DNA of 52,820 nucleotides from an uncultured bacterium (lineage in GTDB: Bacteria > Verrucomicrobiota > Kiritimatiellia > CAIKKV01). This document shows positions 26,074-34,725 of the stretch, piece after piece; positions within the stretch are counted from its first letter, which is position 1; each line of letters opens with the position of its first letter. A model generated the notes under the pieces. The model had not been told where the DNA came from, made no database searches, and saw only the letters and a list, made by a program, of their open reading frames with translations. The translations under genes were made by a program, and so were the position numbers. The stretch spans positions 1 through 52,820 of the forward strand of contig CALHRZ010000026.1 in the NCBI GenBank assembly GCA_938038445.1. Reading direction: 5' to 3'.

Positions 26074-26775
26074 ATGCCCCCCCGAACCTTGCTCCGTATC
26101 ATCCCCGCCGCCCTCGCGGTCATTCTACTGGCCGCTTTCGCCGCCGAGTTCTATGCCCTCCTAACATTGCGAATCCACACGGCCGAAGACCAGATGGCCC
26201 GTCTCGACCGCGCCCTGATACACCGGCAAACCATCGTGCGCACCCTGCAATCGGAACGAAACGATTTGGCCGCACGGCTCGCACAGTCCGAAACCGCCCG
26301 CCGGGAACTCGAAACAAAGACCGATCCCTCACTCCATGATCGGCTTCGCACCGAAATCGCCCGCCTCTCGGAAATCAATCTCCGACTCGAAGCGGAACGA
26401 GAAGCCGTACGCGAAGAAACAGCCCGCCTCCGAAACCTGCTCAGCCAAGCCGAAACCCTCCAACTCCAAACCCAAACCGCCCTCAATACCACCAGCAACG
26501 AGATCATCCGACTCCGACAATCGGAACAATCCCTCCGCGACCGCCTCGCCGCCGCCGAACGAGAACGGGAGGCCGCCCGCACCGAAACGGCACAAATCCG
26601 CGCCGATCTCGCGCAAGCACAGGAAACCATTCGAACCCTCGAACGCCGCCGAAACGACGAAGAACAAAAACGCCTTCTGTCTGAATCCCGGACTGCAACT
26701 CTCGAAAAACGCCTCGCCGAACTCGAAGCCCAACTGCACGCCCTCCGTAACCCAACCCCAACGCCCACCCCTTAG
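26074..26775 (+). CDS. Membrane-anchored coiled-coil protein
   Basis: 233 residues. One N-terminal membrane helix (about 7-30) is followed by an almost continuous coiled coil from about residue 38 to 225 rich in Arg, Glu, Ala and Leu. The protein ends in a Thr-Pro repeat. A strong GGAGGAG Shine-Dalgarno sits before the ATG, one base after the previous stop. It is the last gene of the glycan operon and ends convergently with an oxidoreductase. Such proteins often act as polysaccharide-export or structural scaffolds, but no family was recognised and no function is claimed. Confidence 0.75.
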   Translation: MPPRTLLRIIPAALAVILLAAFAAEFYALLTLRIHTAEDQMARLDRALIHRQTIVRTLQSERNDLAARLAQSETARRELETKTDPSLHDRLRTEIARLSEINLRLEAEREAVREETARLRNLLSQAETLQLQTQTALNTTSNEIIRLRQSEQSLRDRLAAAEREREAARTETAQIRADLAQAQETIRTLERRRNDEEQKRLLSESRTATLEKRLAELEAQLHALRNPTPTPTP

Positions 26776-26793
26776 ACCGAAAAATCGATTCCC

Positions 26794-27855
26794 TCAAACC
26801 GACTTCCAAACGCCGCCGGCTCTCGCGCTGTGCTCTTCCGCCACCACATGACGAATCGTCGGCAAATTGCGGCTGGCGCCGGTCTCAGGCTCCCGCCCTT
26901 CCTCGATCGCACGCAGCAGCTCCCCCATGGGACCAGAAAATGAAGAGGCCCACACACCCCCTTCCGGCTTTATGTCGCAGGGCTCAGACCCTGTGCGCTC
27001 ACATTGCAATGTCACTTGCATTCCATAAAGATCAAACACCACGGATCCCCCATCGCCGTCAACCCGGCAGCGAGCACAACGCAACGCACTCCGGAGAAGT
27101 TCGCTGTGAATAATATGGCCGGTCACCCCTTCCCCATAGTCGGCAACCGATAGCAAGAGATTGTCGCTCCGAAAATTCTGCCCCTTCATCCGCCGAGTGC
27201 AGGCCAGCACCCGAATCGGATCCCGTCCCAGCCAACAGCGAAGAAGATCCGCCAGATGATTGTTCCATTGAAGGGTCAGAAAACCCTCGCATTTCGAATA
27301 AAAGGGATGATCGGCCAACTCGACGTCTTGACCACCCTGAATTTCGATTCCCGCGTAAAAAGGCGTCCCAATAAGCCCCTTGCGAATAACCTCCCGCGCA
27401 AGAAAATTGGCGCAATTCCAGCGATAATTCTGACTGACGGCCAGCGGAATTCCGACGCGCTCGGAAAGAGCCGCAAGACGTTCGGCCTCTTCCGCGCTGA
27501 CTGCCAACGGCTTCTCGGTAAGAACAGGCTTCCGATTCTGAAAGGCTGCCTCCACCGCCGGATATCTCATGGTCGGCTGCGTGAGAAGCGCAATCACTTC
27601 AACCGCCAAATCGGCCACAAGGTCCTGATACGCGGCATAAAGACGAACTCCGGGCAATAAGGCTCGGGCACGCGCCTGAGCCTGCGGATCCGGATCCGCA
27701 ACCGCCACCACCTGCCACCCCGCCTCTCGATAAGCCGAAACATGGGAGACGGCAATTCCGCCGAATCCAATGATCCCGATGCGCCAATCCGTCCGCTTCG
27801 GACGCGGGATCGCCCCGACAAGCCCTAATTCACAAGGGGACAAGACCCGGTTCAT
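26794..27855 (-). CDS. Gfo/Idh/MocA-family NAD(P)-dependent oxidoreductase
   Basis: 353 residues. A Rossmann motif, GIIGFGGIAVSHV, lies at 27-39 after an unusual 25-residue leader, and the family's EKP motif lies at 114-116 (VLTEKPLAV). The C-terminal half is the usual alpha/beta sheet domain of the family, which oxidises or reduces sugars and inositols. The substrate cannot be read from the sequence. The ATG overlaps the stop of the upstream cupin gene as ATGA, so the two are coupled. Sugar-nucleotide or sugar-acid metabolism is plausible because UDP-glucose dehydrogenase lies divergently next door. Confidence 0.88.
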   Translation of the reverse strand: MNRVLSPCELGLVGAIPRPKRTDWRIGIIGFGGIAVSHVSAYREAGWQVVAVADPDPQAQARARALLPGVRLYAAYQDLVADLAVEVIALLTQPTMRYPAVEAAFQNRKPVLTEKPLAVSAEEAERLAALSERVGIPLAVSQNYRWNCANFLAREVIRKGLIGTPFYAGIEIQGGQDVELADHPFYSKCEGFLTLQWNNHLADLLRCWLGRDPIRVLACTRRMKGQNFRSDNLLLSVADYGEGVTGHIIHSELLRSALRCARCRVDGDGGSVVFDLYGMQVTLQCERTGSEPCDIKPEGGVWASSFSGPMGELLRAIEEGREPETGASRNLPTIRHVVAEEHSARAGGVWKSV

Positions 27856-28184
27856 GACGCTCCCTGTGACTCGCGATGAAGATGCCCGCGCCGTTTGGCA
27901 CCGCGCAACGGCCCCTCAAGCCAAAAGTATCGCGTGTTCTCCAAAATCTCCAAAATTTCATGCTCGTCCCCCATCCGCGTCACCAGCACATCCCCCGGAA
28001 CGAGCACATATTCCACCCCCTCCGATCGAAGGCGCATCCGACCGGCAATCATAAAGATATATTCATCGCAGTCGTGATAGTGGGACCGCGTGACATGTTT
28101 CTGCCCAGCCTGAAACTCGGCCAGTCCCCAGCCCGTCCATTCGTTCGCTTCCACTTCGGCACCGGCTCGCTGAATGATCGGCAT
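27852..28184 (-). CDS. Small cupin-domain protein
   Basis: 110 residues, a single cupin barrel. Motif 1 is visible as RSHYHDCDEYIFMIAGRMRL, with His and Glu metal ligands, and motif 2 as VPGDVLVTRMGDEHEI. The family covers isomerases, lyases and regulators of sugar metabolism. GAAGGGA precedes the ATG. It is the first gene of a two-gene leftward operon with the Gfo/Idh/MocA oxidoreductase, an association common in carbohydrate modification. The exact reaction is unknown. Confidence 0.85.
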   Translation of the reverse strand: MPIIQRAGAEVEANEWTGWGLAEFQAGQKHVTRSHYHDCDEYIFMIAGRMRLRSEGVEYVLVPGDVLVTRMGDEHEILEILENTRYFWLEGPLRGAKRRGHLHRESQGAS

Positions 28185-28240
28185 GATCGTCCCTTCCCCA
28201 AAGCAGATTCCATGAGAAATGTAGGAAATAGGCGGTCGTG

Positions 28241-28269
28241 TATATATCCTAAGGCCGCCGCAAATTCAA
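28241..28269 (-). promoter_or_regulatory. Sigma-70-like promoter of cupin-oxidoreductase operon
   Basis: On the minus strand, TTGAAT (28269-28264) and TATATA (28246-28241) are 17 bases apart, and the -10 box lies 56 bases upstream of the cupin ATG. This is one of the best-formed promoters in the window. Confidence 0.55.
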
Positions 28270-28309
28270 GATCCTTCCCCCAACGGGAGGATGGGAGTGC
28301 GGACGGTAC

Positions 28310-28339
28310 TTGCGCCGACAAGCCAACCCCACGTATGAT
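28310..28339 (+). promoter_or_regulatory. Candidate promoter of UDP-glucose dehydrogenase gene
   Basis: TTGCGC (28310-28315) and TATGAT (28334-28339) are separated by 18 bases, about 30 bases before the ATG at 28369. The -10 box is strong and the -35 box weak. It lies back to back with the cupin promoter. Confidence 0.45.
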
Positions 28340-28368
28340 AACCGCTCAACCGAGAAACGTCACCCTCT

Positions 28369-29742
28369 ATGAAACCGATTCAAACGATTTTGTGCATCGG
28401 GGCAGGATACGTGGGCGGCCCCACTATGGTCGTAATGGCAGACCGTTGCCCGGAATATCGTTTCCTCCTCACCGATATCAACGCCGATCGCCTCCGCGCC
28501 TGGCAGTCCGGCGACCCCCCCATTTATGAGCCCGGCTTGAAAGAACTCCTCGCTCGCATCCTCAACCGAAACCTCTTTTTCACCTCCGATGCCGATGCGG
28601 CGATCGAGGAAGCCGACTTGATCTTCGTCAGCGTCAACACCCCCACCAAAACCTTCGGCCAGGGCGCCGGCTTGGCTGCCGATCTTCAATACTGGGAAAA
28701 AACTGCCCGCCAAATCAAATCCCGTGCCCATCAGCCCAAGATCGTGGTGGAAAAAAGCACCGTTCCCGTGCGAACCGCCGAAGCCATGGAACGCATCCTG
28801 AATGCAGGCGGCGGACCCCGAATCGAAGTCCTTTCCAATCCCGAATTCCTGGCCGAAGGAACCGCCATCCGCGACCTTCTGGAGCCGGATCGCGTCTTAA
28901 TCGGCGGACCGAACACGCCTGCCGGCCGCACCGCAATCGAGGCGCTCGTCTCCCTGTACGCCCATTGGGTCCCCCGAGAAAAAATTCTCACGATGGACGT
29001 CTGGTCCAGCGAACTGGCCAAACTGGCGGCTAACGCCTTTCTCGCCCAACGAATCAGTTCGATCAACGCGCTCACCGGTCTGTGCGAAATGACCGGCGCG
29101 GATATCACCCGCGTCGCTCTAGCCGTGGGAATGGACCGCCGAATCGGACCCCGATTTCTTGAAGCAGGAGTCGGATTCGGGGGCTCCTGCTTCCAAAAGG
29201 ACGTCCTCAACCTCGTCTATCTCTGCGAATCCCAGGGACTGCCCGACGCCGCCCGTTATTGGCGGCAAGTGGTGGAAATGAATCTTGAACAGCGTCGCCG
29301 CTTTGTTCGCCAGATGGTCAGCCGCCTGTTCAATACGCTCGTCGATAAGCGAATCGCGGTCTTCGGGTTCGCGTTCAAACCGGATACGGGGGACACCCGC
29401 GAAAGCCCCGCCATTTCAATCTGCCGCCAACTGGTCGAAGAACGGGCCCGCGTGGTCGTCACCGATCCCCGGGCGCTCCCCAACGCCCAACGAGACCTCG
29501 CCGACCTCGGTTCGGCCGTCACCTTTGACCCCGACCCTTACCACGCCGCAGAGGGAGCTCACGCAGTGGCGCTCCTCACAGCCTGGGAGGAATACCGACA
29601 ACTCGATTACCGGCGGATTTTCCAGAATATGGTTCAGCCGGCATCCCTTTTCGACGGGCGAAACGCCCTCGACCATCAACAGCTTTTCGAGATCGGTTTC
29701 AACGTATATCCCACGGGAAAACCGCCCCTGATCCACGATTAG
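28369..29742 (+). CDS. ugd: UDP-glucose 6-dehydrogenase
   Basis: 457 residues. It converts UDP-glucose to UDP-glucuronate with two NAD+. The Rossmann motif is GAGYVGGPT (11-19), followed by EKSTVPVRTAEAM, NPEFLAEGTA, the catalytic lysine in ELAKLAANAFLA (Lys218), and the catalytic Cys274 in GFGGSCFQKD (269-278). The length and the GGPTM and GSCFQKDVLNL strings resemble the animal-type branch more than short bacterial forms such as the about 390-residue Ugd of E. coli. UDP-glucuronate feeds capsules and exopolysaccharides, consistent with the glycosyltransferase genes upstream. It is a single gene with its own promoter region. Confidence 0.95.
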   Translation: MKPIQTILCIGAGYVGGPTMVVMADRCPEYRFLLTDINADRLRAWQSGDPPIYEPGLKELLARILNRNLFFTSDADAAIEEADLIFVSVNTPTKTFGQGAGLAADLQYWEKTARQIKSRAHQPKIVVEKSTVPVRTAEAMERILNAGGGPRIEVLSNPEFLAEGTAIRDLLEPDRVLIGGPNTPAGRTAIEALVSLYAHWVPREKILTMDVWSSELAKLAANAFLAQRISSINALTGLCEMTGADITRVALAVGMDRRIGPRFLEAGVGFGGSCFQKDVLNLVYLCESQGLPDAARYWRQVVEMNLEQRRRFVRQMVSRLFNTLVDKRIAVFGFAFKPDTGDTRESPAISICRQLVEERARVVVTDPRALPNAQRDLADLGSAVTFDPDPYHAAEGAHAVALLTAWEEYRQLDYRRIFQNMVQPASLFDGRNALDHQQLFEIGFNVYPTGKPPLIHD

Positions 29743-30198
29743 AAAACGGTCGGAGGCTCCGCCCCACTGTAGCCCCAAAACTGGAAAAATCCGTTTGTGG
29801 GAAGGATTTCGGAACCATCGGCAATGAGGCCAATACTTTGAAGAAAGGATAACCAACTCTCCCCATTGCAATAACGCCATGTTCCCATGGTCTTATCCGT
29901 CATAGGACAGCCAGAACCCCTGCTTCAATGTTTACAAGCGATTCAAAAAGCACCGCCCCGTCTCCCGCCGTTCATTCCTCCCCCCTGCCTCTTGCAAATC
30001 TCGGCCATTCCATGGTCTGATCGGCCGACAATCCCAGCATCGACCAATCTCCGTAATCCCTTTTGGACTGTCTTCTTCTACCCCATCCCGCTTGGCCATC
30101 CCTCAAGACTCCCTCCCCATAGCGCCTTTCAACCTCTTGTGCCCCTCGAAAAAAAAGAGTACTCTTATTTAGGAATTCAGCGGCCAAGGAGAATGACC
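29743..30198 (+). other. 456-base intergenic region upstream of type II secretion operon
   Basis: No convincing gene is seen. Open frames that cross it have no Shine-Dalgarno or family features; the long frame from 29887 is only an upstream extension of gspG. The start has a short GC hairpin (CGGAGGCTCCG) without a T-tract, so it is not called a terminator. The last 60 bases are A/T-rich and contain a 12-base palindrome before gspG. The gspG promoter is expected here. Confidence 0.5.
30155..30166 (+). repeat. 12-base perfect palindrome upstream of gspG
   Basis: AAGAGTACTCTT is its own reverse complement. It is centred about 39 bases before the gspG start, inside an A/T-rich stretch where a promoter is expected. 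It could be an operator, or chance. Confidence 0.4.
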
Positions 30199-30570
30199 AT
30201 GCGCCCGAAAAGATCCCGAGCCGGTTTCACGCTCATCGAAATCATGTTGGTCGTGGTGATCATTGGACTCCTCGCCGCCGTCGTAACCCCCCGCCTCATG
30301 GGAAACCTGGCCAAAGGGCAAATCGCCGCAACCCGCGCCTCGATCAAAAATCTCGAAACCGCCATCGATCAGTACCAGCTCGACCACAGCGGACGCCTCC
30401 CCAACTCCCTCCAGGAGATTCTCCCCTACCTCCGAAACCAGAAAAGCGTGCCCAAGGATTCCTGGGGCATGGAATTCTCTTACACGCCGAATCATGCGGA
30501 TGGATCGTTCTCCATCGTCTCGGCAGGGCCCGACGGCATTATGGGATCCGCCGATGACATCTCGAATTGA
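30199..30570 (+). CDS. gspG: Major pseudopilin GspG, system C
   Basis: 123 residues. The leader MRPKRSRAG is followed by FTLIEIMLVVVIIGLLAAVV, with Glu5 of the mature protein, which is a textbook major pseudopilin start. The C-terminus has DSWGMEFSY and SAGPDGIMGSADDISN, the calcium-binding loop conserved in GspG of type II secretion systems. The ATG at 30199 has AGGAG exactly seven bases upstream; the ATG at 30193 is too close to it. GspG polymerises into the periplasmic pseudopilus that pushes substrates through the secretin. It is the first gene of a rightward eight-gene operon. Confidence 0.96.
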   Translation: MRPKRSRAGFTLIEIMLVVVIIGLLAAVVTPRLMGNLAKGQIAATRASIKNLETAIDQYQLDHSGRLPNSLQEILPYLRNQKSVPKDSWGMEFSYTPNHADGSFSIVSAGPDGIMGSADDISN

Positions 30571-31168
30571 TCACGGCGGTTTCACCCTGATCGAAGTCCT
30601 CCTCGTCGCCGCCCTGATCGGATTTCTGGTGGCCGTCGCAACCCCCACGTTTCTCCGTTCCCTTCACAGCCAACGTCTCCGACAGGCCGCCCGTACCCTC
30701 CAGCAGGCCGGACGATTTGCCCGAACCATGGCCGTTCTCAACGGACGCCCCATGGCCCTTTCGCTCACACCCGGTGGGAACACCCTCACCCTCCAAAACG
30801 CCCCGCCCAACCGTGCCGCTCCTCTCGAAGCCATCTATACCCGCGAACAAGTCCTCGCCATCGGCGAACCGGCGCTCTCCTTCACGCCGACCTCACCACC
30901 AGAAGAAGATGAAATCATTTCTGCGCCGCCCAGCCGTCCTCCTCCGCAGCCCAGCCGGACAATCACCCGCCTCTTGGAAGGTATTCGCATCCGCTCCGTC
31001 CGCATCGGTGAGGACGAATCCCTCGAAGAACAAGGACATCGCCTCTCCGTCATCTACCGTCCCAACGGCACCTGCCGCCCCTACACCATCGTGCTGGAAA
31101 ACGAGGAAGGCCGGCAAGCTCTCATCCACGTGGATTTCGTCGGTGAATCCCTCTTCGAGTTTCCATAA
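30554..31168 (+). CDS. gspH: Minor pseudopilin GspH, system C
   Basis: 204 residues. The prepilin signal is GG followed by FTLIEVLLVAALIGFLVAVA, with Glu5 present. A helix with QRLRQAARTLQQAGRFARTM follows, then a beta-rich domain with a proline-rich insert (about 110-135). Size and order between gspG and gspI fit GspH, a minor pseudopilin near the tip. The start overlaps gspG by 17 bases; the longer open frame upstream is inside gspG. Confidence 0.88.
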   Translation: MTSRIDHGGFTLIEVLLVAALIGFLVAVATPTFLRSLHSQRLRQAARTLQQAGRFARTMAVLNGRPMALSLTPGGNTLTLQNAPPNRAAPLEAIYTREQVLAIGEPALSFTPTSPPEEDEIISAPPSRPPPQPSRTITRLLEGIRIRSVRIGEDESLEEQGHRLSVIYRPNGTCRPYTIVLENEEGRQALIHVDFVGESLFEFP

Positions 31169-31577
31169 CAATCAGCGGGGATTAACCCTCCTGGAGGTCC
31201 TTCTCGCCCTCCTCATCATCGGAGGAGGCGCGGCAGCTCTCTCCGCCGCCGTCTCCCGCTGCCTCGCCCTTGTGACCGCCATTCGAAATTACCGCCAGGC
31301 CCGCTTCGCCCTCGAACAGGCCGAACTCCGCTTTCCCCTCATGCCCGGCGAGGACGAAATCCAAAACCTCGAAATTCCCGAAACCGAAATCTTCCCCGGC
31401 TTCCTCTTCTCCCGAACCTGCCTCAACAACACGCCCAATGATCCCGACCGACAACGCGGTCTGTACCTTCTCCGCGATCGGGTCTCCTGGTCCGGTGCCG
31501 GTTCCAATACGGCAGAAGAGGTCCTCCGCTTCCTCTACTATACCAACGACCTGGCCCTCCGCGACTCTCCTCCATGA
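31143..31577 (+). CDS. gspI: Minor pseudopilin GspI, system C
   Basis: 144 residues from a GTG at 31143. The signal reads NQRG then LTLLEVLLALLIIGGGAAAL, with Glu5. The size fits GspI, which nucleates the pseudopilus tip with GspJ and GspK. No ATG lies suitably upstream of the prepilin signal in this frame except inside gspH, so GTG is chosen. The gene overlaps gspH by 26 bases and gspJ by four. Confidence 0.87.
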   Translation: MNPSSSFHNNQRGLTLLEVLLALLIIGGGAAALSAAVSRCLALVTAIRNYRQARFALEQAELRFPLMPGEDEIQNLEIPETEIFPGFLFSRTCLNNTPNDPDRQRGLYLLRDRVSWSGAGSNTAEEVLRFLYYTNDLALRDSPP

Positions 31578-32260
31578 TCCCCTGCCTCCATGCCCAACAC
31601 CGTTCCGGCTTCACCCTCGTCGAACTGATGCTGGCCGCCGTCCTTCTCGCACTCGCCACAACGGTCATCGCCATGACCCTCGCCAACATCACCCGCGCAT
31701 GGCAGGCCGGAACCGAGGCCGCCGCCCGCCTCAACCACGCCGACGCCATCCTCGATCAACTCGCTTCCGGCCTGCGTTCCGCCTACTACGCCAAAAGCGC
31801 CAACCGCCCCGCCGCCGTCTACGGTTTCTGGCTGGAGGACGACGGCGACGGTCCCAACGCCCGCGACCGCATCAGTTGGGTCAAGTCCGGTCCCGCCCTT
31901 CTCGACCCCGAGTCCTCCCAGGCCGCCGCCCTCCACCGAATTGCCTTCACCGTGACCGATGACGAATCCGGCCGCCCGGGCGCCGCCGTCAAAGCCTGGC
32001 GCCCTTTCGCGATGCCCGACGATTTCGACCCCGAAACCCTCCCCTGGTCGTTCCTCGCGGCGGGGATCGTGGGTTTCAACTGCACCGTCAGCACCAATTC
32101 GGCGTTCGGGGAACTGGAATGGGAGGAAAGTTGGAAGGAAACCAACCGCCTGCCCTGGCGCGTTCTCCTCACCCTCTACCTCAAGCCCCCGGAGGAGTCG
32201 GAACCCCCGCTCGCCGTCCATCGGCTCGTCGAAATCCCCTGCGCTCCCCTCGCTTGGTAA
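31574..32260 (+). CDS. gspJ: Minor pseudopilin GspJ, system C
   Basis: 228 residues. The prepilin signal is RSG then FTLVELMLAAVLLALATTVI, with Glu5. A long helix continues to about residue 75 and a beta-rich domain follows with LEDDGDGPNARDRISWV. Length and order match GspJ, part of the I-J-K tip complex. The ATG overlaps the gspI stop as ATGA. Confidence 0.9.
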   Translation: MIPCLHAQHRSGFTLVELMLAAVLLALATTVIAMTLANITRAWQAGTEAAARLNHADAILDQLASGLRSAYYAKSANRPAAVYGFWLEDDGDGPNARDRISWVKSGPALLDPESSQAAALHRIAFTVTDDESGRPGAAVKAWRPFAMPDDFDPETLPWSFLAAGIVGFNCTVSTNSAFGELEWEESWKETNRLPWRVLLTLYLKPPEESEPPLAVHRLVEIPCAPLAW

Positions 32261-33340
32261 ATGCCTATGCGCTGTTCCTCCCCCCTTCGTTCCTCTTCCT
32301 CGGCCCACCCTCAGCGAGGATCAGCGCTCATTGCCGCCCTCTGGGTCATCGCCTTCCTCTCCTTCCTCGTGTTCTCCTTCGCCTTCGAAGTCAAACTCGA
32401 AGCGCGCGTTGCCGATTACTACCGACGCCGAATCAAAGCCGAACACCTCGCGCGTTCGGGAGTCGAATTGGCTCGGTTCCTCCTCGACCAGGCCGCCCGC
32501 ATCAACCCGGAGAAGCCGGAGCCTGAAGACGCCGAACAGCCCTGGTTCGAGTCCGCCCGCCGCCTCCGTGAAGGATTGAATGTCGTCTCCTTTTCCCGCG
32601 AACTCGGCGAAGGCATCATTCGCCTTGCCATCGTTCCGGAACCCGCCCGCATCAACGTCAACGAACTTAAAACCTTCGCCGACTGGGAGCCGGTCTTCGA
32701 TCAGGGCGGAATTCCGGAAGAGGATTGGGCCACCCTCTTTGACTCCTTCATGGATTGGATAGATCCGGATGACATCCCCCGCCCCGACGGCGCGGAAAGC
32801 GACGATTACTACCTCCAACTCGATCCGCCTTACCGGGCGAAAAACGCCCCCCTCGACACCGTCGATGAACTCCTGCTTATCCGGGGCTTCACCAATACCT
32901 ATGTGTATGGAGGATTCCTTCAACCCAAAGACCCCGAAAGCGAAGAACGAGGCGCCTTCATCCCTGGCATCGCGGACCTTCTGACCACATACGGAAGCCG
33001 CCAAGTCAACATCAACGCCGCGTCCTTGCGCGTCCTCATGGCCCTTTCCCTTGATATTGACGAACCCCTTGCCCGGGAAATCATTCTCGAAAGAGAAGGC
33101 GACCCCGAAAATCCCGATCTCGACACCTCTTACCGCAGTGCCGACGATTTCTTTAATCGATTTCCGGAATTTCCGGACTTGAGAAACCGCCTCCAAAATC
33201 GTATAACAGTTCAATCGCAAATCATGCGGATCACCAGCAGCGGCCAGATCGGTGACGTGGGATGGATCATATCCTGCATCGCAGAACGAAGCCGAAAAGG
33301 ATTTCGTATCCTCCGCTGGCAGGAAGAACCCAGCCCCTGA
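32261..33340 (+). CDS. gspK: Minor pseudopilin GspK, system C
   Basis: 359 residues. The junction is QRG followed by SALIAALWVIAFLSFLVFSF, and the glutamate at position 5 is replaced by alanine, which is diagnostic for GspK, the tip cap of the pseudopilus. ARINVNEL and VNINAASLRVLMAL are family-typical helix-hairpin-helix-like segments. The protein is of normal GspK length. It begins directly after the gspJ stop. Confidence 0.93.
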   Translation: MPMRCSSPLRSSSSAHPQRGSALIAALWVIAFLSFLVFSFAFEVKLEARVADYYRRRIKAEHLARSGVELARFLLDQAARINPEKPEPEDAEQPWFESARRLREGLNVVSFSRELGEGIIRLAIVPEPARINVNELKTFADWEPVFDQGGIPEEDWATLFDSFMDWIDPDDIPRPDGAESDDYYLQLDPPYRAKNAPLDTVDELLLIRGFTNTYVYGGFLQPKDPESEERGAFIPGIADLLTTYGSRQVNINAASLRVLMALSLDIDEPLAREIILEREGDPENPDLDTSYRSADDFFNRFPEFPDLRNRLQNRITVQSQIMRITSSGQIGDVGWIISCIAERSRKGFRILRWQEEPSP

Positions 33341-33348
33341 AAGTTCTT

Positions 33349-34725
33349 ATGCCTTCCCGAACTCACCAAGCCATCGCACTTCGAGGAACCGGTGTGGAAT
33401 GGGCGATCTACCGCCCGTCCCACGAGGGCTGGACCCTCGACCGAACAGGGGAGGAACATTTTGAATCGCTTTCTGACCCCTCCCTGTCCGATCCTCCCTC
33501 TTCCCTCCCTGCCGCAGCCGCTTCCATCGCCAAACAACTGGCCCACCGCCCCACCCTCCTCGTTATTCCCGCCTCTCGCGCCATCCAGCGAATCCTCGCC
33601 GTCCCTTCCACGGACGAGGTCGAAATCGCCGGAATAGTCGAACTCCAGCTCGAAACACTTAGCCCGTTTCCCGTCGAAACCCTTCTTCATTCCTTCGAGA
33701 TTTTGCAGAAAAACAACGGCTCCTCCCGCGTTCTGGTCGCCCTCACACCCCGAAAAGCCGTAGAAGCGGCAGGGGTCCCCTTCCGGCAACGGGGATTATC
33801 CTTCTCCCGTGTAACGCTCAGCACGTTCGAGTGGTGGCAGACTCTCTTCCGGCAACGCCTCATTCCCGCCCAAGGACGCCATCTCGTTTTCATCGCTTCC
33901 CCCGATGGCTGCGAATTTTTCGTCACGGAAGCCGGCATTCCCCTCTTAATGCGCGCCCTTCCACGTCCTCCCACCCAACCCCCGGAGGCGTTCGCCGCCG
34001 AAGCCGCTGACGAACTTTCCTATTCCCTCACCGCTCTCTCGCTGGAATACGGCGAAACCCCAATCGCCGACGCCACCCTCTTCGCCGAACCCGATGCGCT
34101 CCCCCTGGCCAACGCCTTGCGGACTCGCCTCGCGATCCCGCTGCGAGAAGAACCTACCCCAGGCCGCCTGGCCGAACTCGCCGCCAAACGCGAGGCCGAA
34201 GACCCACCCCCTCATTTCGACCTGACTCCCACCGAATGGCGGGAGGAAGAGCGGCAACGACAATTCCGGAACCGACTCGCCTCCGCCACGATAGGAGGTC
34301 TGCTGCTTTGGACCTTGCTCATCGCTGCCCTTGAAGGGTGGACCCGCTTGCAGGAAAATCGTATCGCCCGCCTCGCACAAGAACTGGACGCGGTCCGCCG
34401 ACCTGCCCAAGAAGTCCGCGACCTCATCAGCCGAGTGGAGGCGCTTTCCCGCTACCGTGACACCACTTACTCCGCTCTCGAATGCTTGCGCGAAATCTCC
34501 CTCCTCATGCCCCAGGGAGTCGAACTCCGACAGTACAAATTTGAAAAAGGCCGCGCCATCACCCTCTCCGGGGAAGCCCCCGCATCTCAGCCCATCTACG
34601 ATTTCAAAAAGGCCCTCGATACCTCCTCCTTTTTCCGGTTCCAGAAACGTCTCGAAAATCCTACCCGGGTCGGCGGCCGTGAAAACTTCCGAATGGCCAT
34701 CGCCCTTCGCGAGGACCTCGAATGA
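33349..34725 (+). CDS. gspL: GspL-like protein with PilN-like C-terminus, system C
   Basis: 458 residues. A cytoplasmic actin-like region (about 1-300) is followed by a membrane helix at about 307-328 and a periplasmic coiled and alpha/beta region that includes SLLMPQGVELRQYKFEKGRA. This is the GspL layout, equivalent to fused PilM and PilN. In the nucleotide region the usual D-x-G-x-x phosphate loop is replaced by a poor match (IALRGTGVEWAIYR), as in other GspL proteins that have lost ATP binding. GspL links the GspE ATPase to GspM and the pseudopilus. The ATG lies eight bases after gspK. Confidence 0.85.
   Translation: MPSRTHQAIALRGTGVEWAIYRPSHEGWTLDRTGEEHFESLSDPSLSDPPSSLPAAAASIAKQLAHRPTLLVIPASRAIQRILAVPSTDEVEIAGIVELQLETLSPFPVETLLHSFEILQKNNGSSRVLVALTPRKAVEAAGVPFRQRGLSFSRVTLSTFEWWQTLFRQRLIPAQGRHLVFIASPDGCEFFVTEAGIPLLMRALPRPPTQPPEAFAAEAADELSYSLTALSLEYGETPIADATLFAEPDALPLANALRTRLAIPLREEPTPGRLAELAAKREAEDPPPHFDLTPTEWREEERQRQFRNRLASATIGGLLLWTLLIAALEGWTRLQENRIARLAQELDAVRRPAQEVRDLISRVEALSRYRDTTYSALECLREISLLMPQGVELRQYKFEKGRAITLSGEAPASQPIYDFKKALDTSSFFRFQKRLENPTRVGGRENFRMAIALREDLE

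Noticed and set aside
29749..29763. Possible terminator after ugd
   Set aside because: Short GC hairpin (CGGAGGCTCCG) with a tiny loop and no following T-tract.
29887..30198. 104-residue extension upstream of gspG
   Set aside because: No signal features; the AGGAG and prepilin leader fix the start at 30199.
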